The notes under the pieces: model-generated
Database searches by the model: none
Told to the model about the DNA's origin: nothing
Seen by the model: the letters and a program-made list of their open reading frames with translations, nothing else
Position numbers and translations under genes: made by a program
In this document: piece by piece, positions 8,338-16,645 of the stretch
Layout of the letters: the number at the start of each line of letters is the position of its first letter
How positions within the stretch are numbered: position 1 is the stretch's first letter
Assembly: GCF_030413615.1 (NCBI RefSeq)
Contig: NZ_CP129236.1
Span: forward strand, 3,766,001 to 3,830,000
Direction of reading: 5' to 3'
Source of the DNA: Planococcus shixiaomingii
GTDB taxonomy: Bacteria > Bacillota > Bacilli > Bacillales_A > Planococcaceae
DNA: 64,000 nt

Positions 8338-8884
8338 TAAAGATTTCTCTCCACTCCTGCTCAAGCAGAGCATACAACAAAGAATCTCTCCAGCCTTCTT
8401 TTAATAATAGGTTCTCGCGCATCATGCCTTCTTTTAGCATTCCGATTTTCTCCAAAACTGTTCGAGAAGCGGTGTTGCGCGGATCACATTTCGCGTATAT
8501 CCGGTGAAGGTTCAATTCACTAAACCCATATTGGAGCAGCAATTTTGCCGTTTCGGTAGCGAATCCCTGTCCCCAGAATGCCGGATTGATGATATAGCCT
8601 ATTTCCCCGCCCTTGTTGGCAGCGTCCCGTACGTTGATTTCTCCCGCACCAATCACTTTTCCAGTTTCTTTTAACACAACAGCAAATACAAAACGCGTTC
8701 TTGGGTTCTTCTTGGCGTCCGTAAGAACATCGTTAACGTATACTTGGGATTCTTGCGGCAAGTTGGGTCCCCAAGGCTGATATTGGCTGACAGCTGCCTG
8801 TGAAGCGTACTCATGGATATCTGTCCAATCACTCTCTAGAAATTCCCGAAAATAAAAGCGTTCACTTTCTGGTTTCCTATTCAT
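8330..8884 (-). CDS. RimJ/RimL-type GNAT acetyltransferase
   Basis: 184 residues. It carries FYFREFLESDWTDIHEYAS at the N-terminus, IGYIINPAFWGQGFATETAKLLL (acetyl-CoA loop) and NTASRTVLEKIGMLKEG, the layout of RimJ/RimL-like N-acetyltransferases that act on protein N-termini or small amines. AGGAG precedes the ATG. The start overlaps the stop of the DinB gene by 8 nt (ATGAATAG). Confidence 0.88.
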   Translation of the reverse strand: MNRKPESERFYFREFLESDWTDIHEYASQAAVSQYQPWGPNLPQESQVYVNDVLTDAKKNPRTRFVFAVVLKETGKVIGAGEINVRDAANKGGEIGYIINPAFWGQGFATETAKLLLQYGFSELNLHRIYAKCDPRNTASRTVLEKIGMLKEGMMRENLLLKEGWRDSLLYALLEQEWREIFNE

Positions 8885-9419
8885 GTCCCATCTCCTGCTC
8901 TTTGGCGTTCGTTATTCTCCGCTTCATTGCTCTTATTTGGCCACGATGATTAATTTCATCTTCCAGCACATGAAACCACAAATAATAATTGTTATAAGCC
9001 GTTCCATTTGGCCAGACGTTTTCCTCAAAAAGCCATTCGTCATTGCGTAAGCTTAGTTGCTTCAATGTCTCTTTTCTAACATCAGAAAGCTGCTGAATAT
9101 AAAAGTCCACGCTTTTTCCATTAATTTTTTCACGGGCACCTTCACTGATGAGCTCAATCGCCGCTCCCCATTGCATGTATTCAAAAGCATTAAAATCCCT
9201 TTTTTCGAATGAAATCAACTGATGGGCTTTTTCAATTGCCGCGATATGAGATAGCAGGGCGCCGATTGAATTGCCGTCGTGCTCTGGCTCATCCAGGTGA
9301 CTTTGGCTAAATTCGGCAATTTCGCTTAAGGTTACCGCTCTTGTATGTTCCAGCAAGAAAACCAATTCTCCTATTTTGTCCGTAAACCCCTTAATTGATG
9401 CCACGCGATAATCAACCAT
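8877..9419 (-). CDS. DinB-superfamily protein (DUF664-like)
   Basis: 180 residues from the ATG at 9419, with GGGAGG 7 nt upstream; a longer reading adds an unlikely hydrophobic leader. It is a four-helix-bundle protein with LLSHIAAIEKAHQ and WFHVLEDEINHRGQI, whose histidines fit the DinB metal triad (H in helix 2, HxxxH-like in helix 4). These act as metal- and often thiol-dependent enzymes of unknown substrate. First gene of the 9.4-6.7 kb run. Confidence 0.82.
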   Translation of the reverse strand: MVDYRVASIKGFTDKIGELVFLLEHTRAVTLSEIAEFSQSHLDEPEHDGNSIGALLSHIAAIEKAHQLISFEKRDFNAFEYMQWGAAIELISEGAREKINGKSVDFYIQQLSDVRKETLKQLSLRNDEWLFEENVWPNGTAYNNYYLWFHVLEDEINHRGQIRAMKRRITNAKEQEMGHE

Positions 9420-9521
9420 GATAAACCTCCCTAAATCCTCTCCTTTAACTCTAACAAAAAATGGAAGAAATAAAAGACTGAACATTCTTATTGATCGATG
9501 TTATAATCCGGACGATAAAAA

Positions 9522-9550
9522 AAGGCGGATTCAGCAATCGAATCCACCTT
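9522..9550 (-). terminator. Intrinsic terminator of the oxidase operon
   Basis: AAGGCGGATTC (9522-9532) pairs with GAATCCACCTT (9540-9550), with one G-U pair on the minus-strand transcript and a U-run after it. Confidence 0.8.
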
Positions 9551-9570
9551 CTCTTCTATATGATATCCCC

Positions 9571-9657
9571 TTACTCTTCTTCCGGTGTGCTGACTTCCAC
9601 CAGCATCACCGTAAAGACGATAAAAACAACCATTAACGACAACGACATAACGAACAT
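9571..9657 (-). CDS. 28-residue membrane microprotein in the ba3 oxidase operon
   Basis: A very short frame with a good AGGAG 9 nt upstream. It starts 12 nt after the subunit I stop and lies before the operon terminator. It encodes one hydrophobic helix (MSLSLMVVFIVFTVMLV) and an acidic tail ending TPEEE. Size and position suggest an accessory single-helix subunit of the oxidase. I do not recognise a family. Confidence 0.6.
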   Translation of the reverse strand: MFVMSLSLMVVFIVFTVMLVEVSTPEEE

Positions 9658-9669
9658 TTCACTCAACTC

Positions 9670-11322
9670 CTACCATGTTTTGAATCCTTTTGAACCTGGA
9701 GGTGCATGTTGGATCATATCACCAAGCGGAATGGCATAAGCGACAAAGATGAGGGCGAATGCAATGCCAATCCAAATCCACCAATTTTCAAGAAACATCG
9801 GCGTGTGTGTTTTGACACTGTCCGCCATCGGGAACTCGACAAAATCTTTTTCCTTAACGGCTTTCGGAGACAGGAACATCGTCATCACCACAATGTAAAT
9901 CAACAGCATCGCAGATAAGAACAAGATGCTTCCGCCAATGGCCATCGTCAAATGGCTGGATAGCACACCATCAAACCAATCCAGTGTCGAAGCATGGCTG
10001 TTGTAACTGGAGTAAGCCGTGCGCCGCGGTGCACCGAGAAGGCCAAGGACGTGCTGCGCTGTCGACATCAGCAGCATACCGACTGACCAGGTGATAATTT
10101 GGACAAAGCCCAATTTTTGCATGGATTTTGTAAACTTGCGGCCTGTCAAATATGGAATGAGCCAAAACGTCAAGCCCATGAACGTCATCGCGACCGGTGT
10201 CCCCACCGTGATGTGGAAATGTCCGACGATCCATAACGTATTGTGCACCACTTCGTTCAATTGGAAGCTTGCGTTGATAATGCCGCCCGCTCCCCCTGGA
10301 ATGAAGAACGCCATCGCCACAAAAATCGACGTGAAGCGGACATCTTTCCAAGGAAGTTTCGTAAACCAGCCAAACAGTCCTTTTCCTCCATTTTTCCGGC
10401 CTGCAGTTTCAAATGTTGCGAACATCGAGAACGCAGTCATCAAAGAAGGAATGATGACCATAAACGTCAAGACTACTTGCAGGAACTTCCAGAAGTTCGA
10501 GATTCCCGGCTCTGTCAACTGATGGTGGAAACCGACAGGAATGGAGAATAGGATGAATAAGACAAAAGACAAGCGGGCCAGCGAATCGCTGAATACCGTC
10601 GTGCCGACCAATTTCGGCACAATCACATACCAGGCCATGTAAGCCGGCAACAGCCAGAAATACACCAACGGATGGCCGAAGTACCAGAACAGCGAGCGGC
10701 TCAACTCGACGTTTATTGTATCCACCCAGCCAAATGCCCAAGGAATGTATTGAAATAAAACCGTAGCCACTACACCAAGACAAGCGATAAGCCACATAAT
10801 GACAGTGGTGACGGTCATGAAAGCGAAGAGCGGGCTGAGCTGCCCTTTGTTTTGCCTGCGCCAAACCATGTAATGGCCAATCAGCGCGAAGCTGCTGAGC
10901 CACGTTCCGACTACGAATAAGGCGAGCCCGACGTAATACCAGCCGCTCGCTTTCAGCGGCGCATAGAATGTATAAAGGACAGAAGCTTCACCGGAAACGA
11001 TCATTGCAGTGGCTAAAATCGTACCGATCAAGGTGACATAAAAGCCGAGCCAGGAAACGAGCCGCACTTTCGGGCCGAAACTTCCTAAACTTTTGCTCAT
11101 GCCTGTAACAAAGAAACCGAATATAAAAAATGTCGTAAAAATAAGGGCGAGCAGCACACCGTGTGCCGTTAAAATTTGATAATAATCGAGCCATGCCGGC
11201 AATTGGATGGCGTCATTCCGGATGAACACCTGGAGCAACCCGCACAATGTACCGATTAAAAAAGCCGTATAAGCAACTGCGATATTTGATAATGCGAGTT
11301 TGCGGTCTTTCTCAGCAATCAT
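9670..11322 (-). CDS. ba3-type cytochrome c oxidase subunit I
   Basis: 550 residues from the ATG at 11322, with GAGGTG 7 nt upstream; the start overlaps the subunit II stop region (TGACATG). About 13 membrane helices. Haem-copper signatures include HGVLLALIFTTFF (low-spin haem His), WYFGHPLVYFWLLP (CuB His-Tyr region) and VGHFHITVG (haem ligands). The B-family (ba3/bo3) assignment rests on length and on the small subunit II and IIa partners. It reduces O2 to water and pumps protons. Confidence 0.93.
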   Translation of the reverse strand: MIAEKDRKLALSNIAVAYTAFLIGTLCGLLQVFIRNDAIQLPAWLDYYQILTAHGVLLALIFTTFFIFGFFVTGMSKSLGSFGPKVRLVSWLGFYVTLIGTILATAMIVSGEASVLYTFYAPLKASGWYYVGLALFVVGTWLSSFALIGHYMVWRRQNKGQLSPLFAFMTVTTVIMWLIACLGVVATVLFQYIPWAFGWVDTINVELSRSLFWYFGHPLVYFWLLPAYMAWYVIVPKLVGTTVFSDSLARLSFVLFILFSIPVGFHHQLTEPGISNFWKFLQVVLTFMVIIPSLMTAFSMFATFETAGRKNGGKGLFGWFTKLPWKDVRFTSIFVAMAFFIPGGAGGIINASFQLNEVVHNTLWIVGHFHITVGTPVAMTFMGLTFWLIPYLTGRKFTKSMQKLGFVQIITWSVGMLLMSTAQHVLGLLGAPRRTAYSSYNSHASTLDWFDGVLSSHLTMAIGGSILFLSAMLLIYIVVMTMFLSPKAVKEKDFVEFPMADSVKTHTPMFLENWWIWIGIAFALIFVAYAIPLGDMIQHAPPGSKGFKTW

Positions 11323-11323
11323 G

Positions 11324-11791
11324 TCAGTACACCTCAATTTCGTTGAACATCATGTGGTGGCCGGTTCCGCAATATTCATTGCAAAGAATCAAGTACTTGC
11401 CAGGCTTATCGAACGTGTAAGATTTTGTAGTGATTTGCCCGGGCACCACCATCATATTGACTTTTGTGTTATCGATCGTAAAACTGTGGACGACGTCCGT
11501 GCTCGTCACATGGAAAATGATTTCTTTTCCGGCAGGCACTTTCAGTTCTGGCGCAGTATAGCCGAATGCCATGGCGACAATCGCCACTTGGTACGTATCA
11601 TCATCAATTTGCGTGACGCCAGGCTTGTCGAACGGCGCTGTTTCATTGACTTTTTCCGGATCGATTGTGTGCATGCCGCCTGCCGGTGTATGGTCGTGCG
11701 AAAAAGCACTTACCCCTACTACTCCCAAAAAGATGGCGAGTGCAATAATGCCAAAAACGAGCCAGATTTTTTCATATTTATGAAGATGCAT
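11324..11791 (-). CDS. ba3-type cytochrome c oxidase subunit II (CuA)
   Basis: 155 residues. One N-terminal helix (about 9-28), then a cupredoxin domain. CuA ligands are visible: H102 (VVHSFTI), C137 and C141 (CNEYC), H145 and M148 (GHHMM). It accepts electrons from cytochrome c and passes them to subunit I. The single-helix layout is typical of ba3 rather than aa3 enzymes. 23 nt after subunit IIa. Confidence 0.93.
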   Translation of the reverse strand: MHLHKYEKIWLVFGIIALAIFLGVVGVSAFSHDHTPAGGMHTIDPEKVNETAPFDKPGVTQIDDDTYQVAIVAMAFGYTAPELKVPAGKEIIFHVTSTDVVHSFTIDNTKVNMMVVPGQITTKSYTFDKPGKYLILCNEYCGTGHHMMFNEIEVY

Positions 11792-11814
11792 TTTTCTCTA
11801 CTCCTTTTCACTTC

Positions 11815-11937
11815 TTATCTTCCAATGTATAACACATAAACAGCTAGCCACATTGCGATAATCACGAGTCCGACCATAAATACACTCACTAACGTTCCTT
11901 TCAAATCCACTTCTGGCGCTTCATTGTTCTTCGCCAT
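11815..11937 (-). CDS. Cytochrome c oxidase subunit IIa
   Basis: 40 residues: an acidic N-terminus (AKNNEAPEVDLKG), one membrane helix (TLVSVFMVGLVIIAMWLAVYV) and the end LYIGR. GAGGTGAGGG precedes the ATG. This is the short IIa subunit found with ba3 oxidases; in Thermus it replaces a helix missing from subunit II. First gene of the operon. Confidence 0.88.
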   Translation of the reverse strand: MAKNNEAPEVDLKGTLVSVFMVGLVIIAMWLAVYVLYIGR

Positions 11938-11998
11938 TTCCCTCACCTCTTTTGTTGTTCTTCTTACCTTCAGCGTAAGTTATTGCGGACACAGACAT

Positions 11999-12014
11999 TG
12001 TGATAAATATCACA
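11999..12014. promoter_or_regulatory. Fnr/Crp-type operator in front of the ba3 oxidase operon
   Basis: TGTGA-TAAATA-TCACA is a perfect palindrome matching the Bacillus Fnr box TGTGA-N6-TCACA. Its centre is about 41 bp from a start point expected near 11965, which fits direct activation. The cognate regulator is plausibly the fnr gene at 12964-13665. Confidence 0.75.
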
Positions 12015-12052
12015 CTTGCCGTATTTTTTCGTAAGCTGTCGAATTTTAGACA

Positions 12053-12085
12053 AAAAAAGCCTGCCAGGAATCCTGGCAGGCTTTT
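12053..12085 (-). terminator. Orphan terminator between divergent genes
   Basis: AAGCCTGCCAG pairs with CTGGCAGGCTT around a GAATC loop. The U-run is on the minus strand (seven As at 12052-12058). No annotated minus-strand gene lies upstream of it; it may end a short RNA or antisense transcript. Confidence 0.75.
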
Positions 12086-12206
12086 GAATTTTGAAAAGTA
12101 GTGTAGAATTGTTTAATAGTTAGAAAAGTTAAACTATTCATCAGAAGAAGTACGCCTGTTGCAAAAACGCGACCGGACGCTATAGCATATGCGAGGAGGA
12201 ATAAGG

Positions 12207-12812
12207 GTGCATCTCAGAAAAAGAAACAACTGTCTTTCAATGAAAAGAATGACCGGCATACTGTTTTTGATTTTGTTGTGTTTTTTTATGGTTGGCTGTT
12301 CACCAAAAGGAACGGAAAATACGGACGCTATTCAGGCTGTCATAAAAAAAGAATTCAACGGTCCCGACAATAAATTCAGGGAATTATCGGATGCAGTTGC
12401 AGAAGCGCAAAAAGCCAATTGGAGCCAGGAAGAATACGACGCTTTTTTTGAGACATCCGAATATAAAGAGTTTACCAACTACCAAAAAGATACCTACGCT
12501 TCTTATTTCACGGAGAATGGATATGACATGTTCATAAACGCAGCACCTGCTTTTCTTTACAGCAACTTCAAAGGCGACTTTAAGCTAAGCACCTCTGATA
12601 TCAAGATCACACAGAGCGAAAATGAACCAACTTCATACACCTTCACTTTCAAAGTAGCCTATGAACACAAGGATGAGGAAACCGCTCATTACAATTTTGA
12701 AGGCACAGCTATAGTTCCGGAAAAAGGAAAAATCGGAAAGATTGAATTTATGGATAAGGACGGATTGCAGCAGAAATTGAATGACGTAAATTTCGAAGAA
12801 TTGACAACCTAA
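12207..12812 (+). CDS. Hypothetical lipoprotein
   Basis: 201 residues from the GTG at 12207, chosen because AGGAGG sits 7 nt upstream. A lipoprotein signal peptide ends in the lipobox MVGC (C31). The mature part is hydrophilic, with an N-terminal helical half and a beta-rich half (SYTFTFKVAYEHKDEET). No family was recognised with confidence; an NTF2-like fold is possible. Anchored on the outer face of the membrane. Confidence 0.75.
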   Translation: MHLRKRNNCLSMKRMTGILFLILLCFFMVGCSPKGTENTDAIQAVIKKEFNGPDNKFRELSDAVAEAQKANWSQEEYDAFFETSEYKEFTNYQKDTYASYFTENGYDMFINAAPAFLYSNFKGDFKLSTSDIKITQSENEPTSYTFTFKVAYEHKDEETAHYNFEGTAIVPEKGKIGKIEFMDKDGLQQKLNDVNFEELTT

Positions 12813-12886
12813 AATTGCTTTCTGACAGCATTTTTCTTTTCTTTTTCACCGCTTTATCCATCGCTTTGCGCATAAAAAATATCAAT

Positions 12887-12930
12887 AAAATAGACATCCA
12901 ATGCCATGCAGGCTGGATGTCTATTTTTAG
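12887..12930. terminator. Bidirectional terminator
   Basis: AAAATAGACATCCA (12887-12900) pairs with TGGATGTCTATTTT (12914-12927), between the convergent lipoprotein and fnr genes. Confidence 0.9.
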
Positions 12931-12963
12931 AGTTTTAATTCACCTAAACGGCGCAAAGAAATT

Positions 12964-13665
12964 TCAATCGATTTTACATATTGAGATCGGACAGTTTTCG
13001 CAATTGATTTCAATTTTTAAATGACCGATGTCATGGAGGGTTATTTTACCATCCGCCACGGTTATCACTTCTTGTTTTTTCAAATCGCTCAGCATTCGGT
13101 TGACTACTTCGCGTGTCATCCCGCAAAAATTGGCAAGTTCCTGGTTCGTCAAATGCAGATCGATGAGAACACCATCTTTCTTTTGGACACCATAGCTGTT
13201 GCTCAAGCGGATCAACGTGGAATACAACGCGCCTTTTTTGCCGTGAAGCAAAAGGTCCCGGAATTTCGTCTGCGTTTTTTGCTGATCGATGCCCATCCAC
13301 TTCATGAACGCGACGGCTAACTTCGCATTGTGGAGAAGCGCTTCCTCCAAATCTTTAATGGCGATTTTTACGCAACGTACATCTTCTATCGCTTTAGCAT
13401 CCAACATGTATTTGGAGTCTTGAGAAAAGACGGTGACTTCTCCAACAAGCTGGTTCGGGCCGCATATTTTCAATGTCAATTCCTTGCCATCCGGCGTCAC
13501 TTTTCCAATTTGAACTTTTCCTGTTTGAATCAAGTAAATTCCTTTAATGGCATCGCCGTCTTGAAATAAATAAGTATCTTTTTTGTAATCTTTTACCGTG
13601 TGGCGGATTGAGAGCAATTCTTTCAATTCGGAGGACAGTTCCAGGCTTACTGTTTCTTCGTTCAT
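12964..13665 (-). CDS. fnr: Fnr-type oxygen-responsive regulator (Crp/Fnr family)
   Basis: 233 residues. A cyclic-nucleotide-binding-like fold (about 15-130), a dimer helix, and a winged HTH (about 165-215) with recognition helix MTREVVNRMLSDL. The C-terminus has C222-x2-C225-x4-C230, the spacing used by Bacillus subtilis Fnr to hold a 4Fe-4S cluster, unlike enteric Fnr with N-terminal cysteines. Expected to activate anaerobic or low-oxygen genes through TGTGA-N6-TCACA; such a box lies in front of the ba3 operon at 11999. AGGTGG precedes the ATG. Confidence 0.87.
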   Translation of the reverse strand: MNEETVSLELSSELKELLSIRHTVKDYKKDTYLFQDGDAIKGIYLIQTGKVQIGKVTPDGKELTLKICGPNQLVGEVTVFSQDSKYMLDAKAIEDVRCVKIAIKDLEEALLHNAKLAVAFMKWMGIDQQKTQTKFRDLLLHGKKGALYSTLIRLSNSYGVQKKDGVLIDLHLTNQELANFCGMTREVVNRMLSDLKKQEVITVADGKITLHDIGHLKIEINCENCPISICKID

Positions 13666-13922
13666 AGCAAGGCCACCTTTCTCATCCGACTGCCAGCTTC
13701 TTTATCGTAAAGATTACCATATTTTTGTTTTTTCCGCTTCATAATTAATGGATCAACTGCATGCCAAAATAGTTGAACACGGCATTCGACCAAGTGAATA
13801 AGCAATATACATGAAGATTGCCAGCAACATCGAAGTTTATATTTTGTGAAATTTCCGAAAAAGCAGGACTTGGAAAAGATAAATTGAATTATATATATAT
13901 GTTAGCGAAGGAGGAAGACTCA

Positions 13923-14402
13923 ATGACTTTGAAGTATTCACAAATTATCGCTGCAGTAGACGGTTCTGAACCAGCCGCTATCGCTTTTAAAAAAGCGGTC
14001 GACATCGCGGTGCGCAATCACGCTACCTTAAATTTGGTCAGCATTGTAGACAACCGTTCTTTCGGATCCATCGAAGCCTACGGTCAAGCTTTTGCTAAAG
14101 GAGCAAAAATAGCGGCAGAAGGATTGTTGACTACTTATAAGGAAGTTGCAACCGAAGCCGGAGTTCCAGAAGTGAACACCATCGTGGAATATGGTTCGCC
14201 TAAAACCATGATTCCAGTAGAATTGGTCAAAAGATTAAACGCGGACTTGATCATCTGCGGTGCTACCGGTTTGAATTCCGCTGAACGCATCCTTATGGGA
14301 AGCGTCTCTGAACGAATTGTCCGTTCAGCACGATGCGACGTATTGATTGTTCGCACAGACTTGAATATGGACGAAATACCTGCTGAAAAACCGGTTGAAT
14401 AA
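13923..14402 (+). CDS. Universal stress protein (UspA family)
   Basis: 159 residues from the ATG at 13923, with AAGGAGGAAG upstream. Single Usp domain: QIIAAVDGSEPAAIAFKKAV at the N-terminus and the ATP-binding GATG-x9-GS motif (GATGLNSAERILMGS) followed by VSERIVRSARCDVLIVR. The ATP-binding type is therefore predicted. Divergent from fnr with a 257-nt gap. Confidence 0.92.
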   Translation: MTLKYSQIIAAVDGSEPAAIAFKKAVDIAVRNHATLNLVSIVDNRSFGSIEAYGQAFAKGAKIAAEGLLTTYKEVATEAGVPEVNTIVEYGSPKTMIPVELVKRLNADLIICGATGLNSAERILMGSVSERIVRSARCDVLIVRTDLNMDEIPAEKPVE

Positions 14403-14412
14403 CCACCAGCAG

Positions 14413-14448
14413 AAGCCCTTCCCTGTTCTAACGGGAAAGGCTTTTTTT
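14413..14448 (+). terminator. Intrinsic terminator
   Basis: AAGCCCTTCCC (14413-14423) pairs with GGGAAAGGCTT (14433-14443), one mismatch, followed by Ts. It ends the Usp gene. Confidence 0.85.
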
Positions 14449-14553
14449 ATTTTTATCGCTGGTCAGAAAAATAGGAATTCTTGTTATAAGGTTGTAGAAC
14501 TCGGAAGAGAAGCCCATAATTAATAGTGATAAAAATTATGGGAGTCCTCGAAT

Positions 14554-15684
14554 ATGACATTAGCTACTACTTTTTCTAAACAAATCACACCGGATTACGA
14601 TCCGTGGGAAGCTTATATGGATGTTAAAGAACATGGAAAACTGACATTATCCAGCATTGAATTCACCACTACCTATTTATGCAATATGCGCTGCGAACAT
14701 TGCGCAGTTGGCTATATGCTGGCGCAGAAAGATCCGGACGGCTTGCCGATCGAATTGTTGTTATCACGCCTTGATGAGATTCCGCATCTTCGGACCATCA
14801 GCCTGACCGGCGGCGAACCGATGTTTTCCAAAAAATCGATTGAGCGCTATGTGCTGCCTTTATTGAAATACGCCCATGCCCGAGGGGTGCGGACACAGAT
14901 GAACTCGAATTTGACCATGCCGCTTGATCGGTACATGCTCATCGCACCATATCTGGACGTTCTGCACATTTCACATAACTGGGGCACCGTCGATGATTTT
15001 GTCACTGGCGGATTCGCCAACATGGAGCGCAAGCCTTCAGAAGAGCGCCGGGCCGATCAATTCCAGCGGATGATCGACAATAGCCGGGCTCTTTCAGAAG
15101 CCGGCGTAATGGTTTCAGCAGAGACTATGCTGAACAAACGGACTTTGCCGCATCTTGCAAACATACATAAGCAAATCATCGAAGAAATGAAATGCGCACG
15201 GCATGAAGTGCACCCGATGTATCCGAGCGACTTTGCATCCCAACTGGAAGTTTTATCTTTAGATGAAACTCGAAAAGCGATTCATGACCTGCTCGATCAC
15301 CGTGATGAAAACGTCTGGATGCTTTTCGGCACGCTGCCGTTTTATGCATGCAGCTCGAATGAAGAAGACGTCGCTTTGCTTCAGCGCATCCGGTCGAGCA
15401 AAAACGTTACGGTTCGCAATGACCCGGATGGCCGCTCGCGTTTGAACGTCAATATCTTTACAGGTGATGTCATCGTCACGGATTTCGGCGATACTCCGCC
15501 TATGGGCAACATTAAGACGGACTCGCTTCCTGCCATGCTCGACAACTGGCTCGGCCGGCCACTCGCAAAAACCATCGGTTGCCACTGCCCTGCCGTTTCA
15601 TGCCTAGGACCGAATCTGTTGGTGAAAGACGCCTATTATCCAGAATTGGACTTTACGAAAAGAAAAGCACACGCTTCACTATAA
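14554..15684 (+). CDS. yfkAB: Radical SAM protein YfkAB (CxCxxxxC type)
   Basis: 376 residues. The radical SAM cluster motif CNMRCEHC (about 43-50) is followed by SLTGGEPMF and the usual barrel. The C-terminus has the second motif CHCPAVSC (CxCxxxxC), diagnostic of the Bacillales YfkAB family. It probably holds an auxiliary cluster. The reaction and substrate are unknown. It stands as a single transcription unit with its own terminator. Confidence 0.9.
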   Translation: MTLATTFSKQITPDYDPWEAYMDVKEHGKLTLSSIEFTTTYLCNMRCEHCAVGYMLAQKDPDGLPIELLLSRLDEIPHLRTISLTGGEPMFSKKSIERYVLPLLKYAHARGVRTQMNSNLTMPLDRYMLIAPYLDVLHISHNWGTVDDFVTGGFANMERKPSEERRADQFQRMIDNSRALSEAGVMVSAETMLNKRTLPHLANIHKQIIEEMKCARHEVHPMYPSDFASQLEVLSLDETRKAIHDLLDHRDENVWMLFGTLPFYACSSNEEDVALLQRIRSSKNVTVRNDPDGRSRLNVNIFTGDVIVTDFGDTPPMGNIKTDSLPAMLDNWLGRPLAKTIGCHCPAVSCLGPNLLVKDAYYPELDFTKRKAHASL

Positions 15685-15690
15685 ATTGAA

Positions 15691-15724
15691 AAGCCTTTCC
15701 CACTTTATATGGGAAAGGCTTTTG
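15691..15724 (+). terminator. Intrinsic terminator
   Basis: AAGCCTTTCCC (15691-15701) pairs with GGGAAAGGCTT (15711-15721), followed by Ts. Confidence 0.9.
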
Positions 15725-15878
15725 TTTATCGGGCATTATTAATATCACAGCAGAGGCATATAATGAAATTACAAAGAAGGAAAGTTTCACGGATGGATAA
15801 ATGTTCTTCCTTCTTGAGTTTCATCGCAGGTAATCAAAACCGTTTGAATATCTCGCAGACCCAAACAAGTAATGTATC

Positions 15879-16631
15879 TTAGACTGAATTACTCCATTGA
15901 TCGCCATGAAAGACCTTTAATATAAACTCACGCTCCGGCACTTTCAGTTTTTCATAGGACAACAAGAACTCCCTATTGTCGTACGCCGCTTCTTCTATGG
16001 CGACATTGATTCCCTGTTCTCCAACACTGACGATAGCGTAGGGCGCCGCTGGTTTAGCACTACAGCCTAATGCGCCTGGATTAAGGTAGATCGTGCGGCC
16101 ATTGGCAAAAAAATGCGATGGATGATGATGCCCAAAACAAATTAAGTCTTCTTTAGAATTGGCAAATAATTTCTTCATGTTTTGAAGCGTCGGTTCCACA
16201 ATCGGTTCAAACGGATCTGTGCTGATCGGAGCCTGTAATTTCGCATCATTTATCCGATAATGTGTGAATAATGCTGAATGGCCGTTGAATCTTTTTCTAA
16301 TGGTTCTAGGCAGTTTTGCTAATTTAGAAACAAAATCCGGATCGATTCGCTTGGCAATCCATTGGTGGTGGTGTTTCACGTGAAAGTGGCTGCGCGGATG
16401 CTGTTGCCCTTGCACTAACGCCAAAACTGCTTCATCGTGATTGCCGGTGACCATCGAGATGTCGTCCCGGGAAAACAGCATTTCCAGTACTTCGTTCGTG
16501 TCAGGCCCGATGCCGATCATATCCCCTAAGCAAAAAATATGCTCGACCTCTCCTGTCCTTTCAATTTCACCCAAGACTGCCTGCAAGGCCGGTGCATTGC
16601 CATGGACATCCGTTATTACCGCAAATTTCAT
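15879..16631 (-). CDS. Metallophosphoesterase family protein
   Basis: 250 residues from the ATG at 16631, with AAGGAG upstream. Calcineurin-like motifs: AVITDVHGN (DxH), CLGDMIGIGPD (GDxxxxG), GNHDEA (GNHD), and later LFTHYR and CFGHHHPSHF (GHTH-like). A dinuclear metal phosphodiesterase of the YfcE/MJ0936 type; substrate unknown. 14 nt downstream of the methyltransferase gene, so probably co-transcribed. Confidence 0.88.
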   Translation of the reverse strand: MKFAVITDVHGNAPALQAVLGEIERTGEVEHIFCLGDMIGIGPDTNEVLEMLFSRDDISMVTGNHDEAVLALVQGQQHPRSHFHVKHHHQWIAKRIDPDFVSKLAKLPRTIRKRFNGHSALFTHYRINDAKLQAPISTDPFEPIVEPTLQNMKKLFANSKEDLICFGHHHPSHFFANGRTIYLNPGALGCSAKPAAPYAIVSVGEQGINVAIEEAAYDNREFLLSYEKLKVPEREFILKVFHGDQWSNSV

Positions 16632-16645
16632 AACCGCCATCTCCT

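Noticed and set aside
13840..13856. TGTGAAATTTCC upstream of the Usp gene as an Fnr box
   Set aside because: Only one half-site matches.
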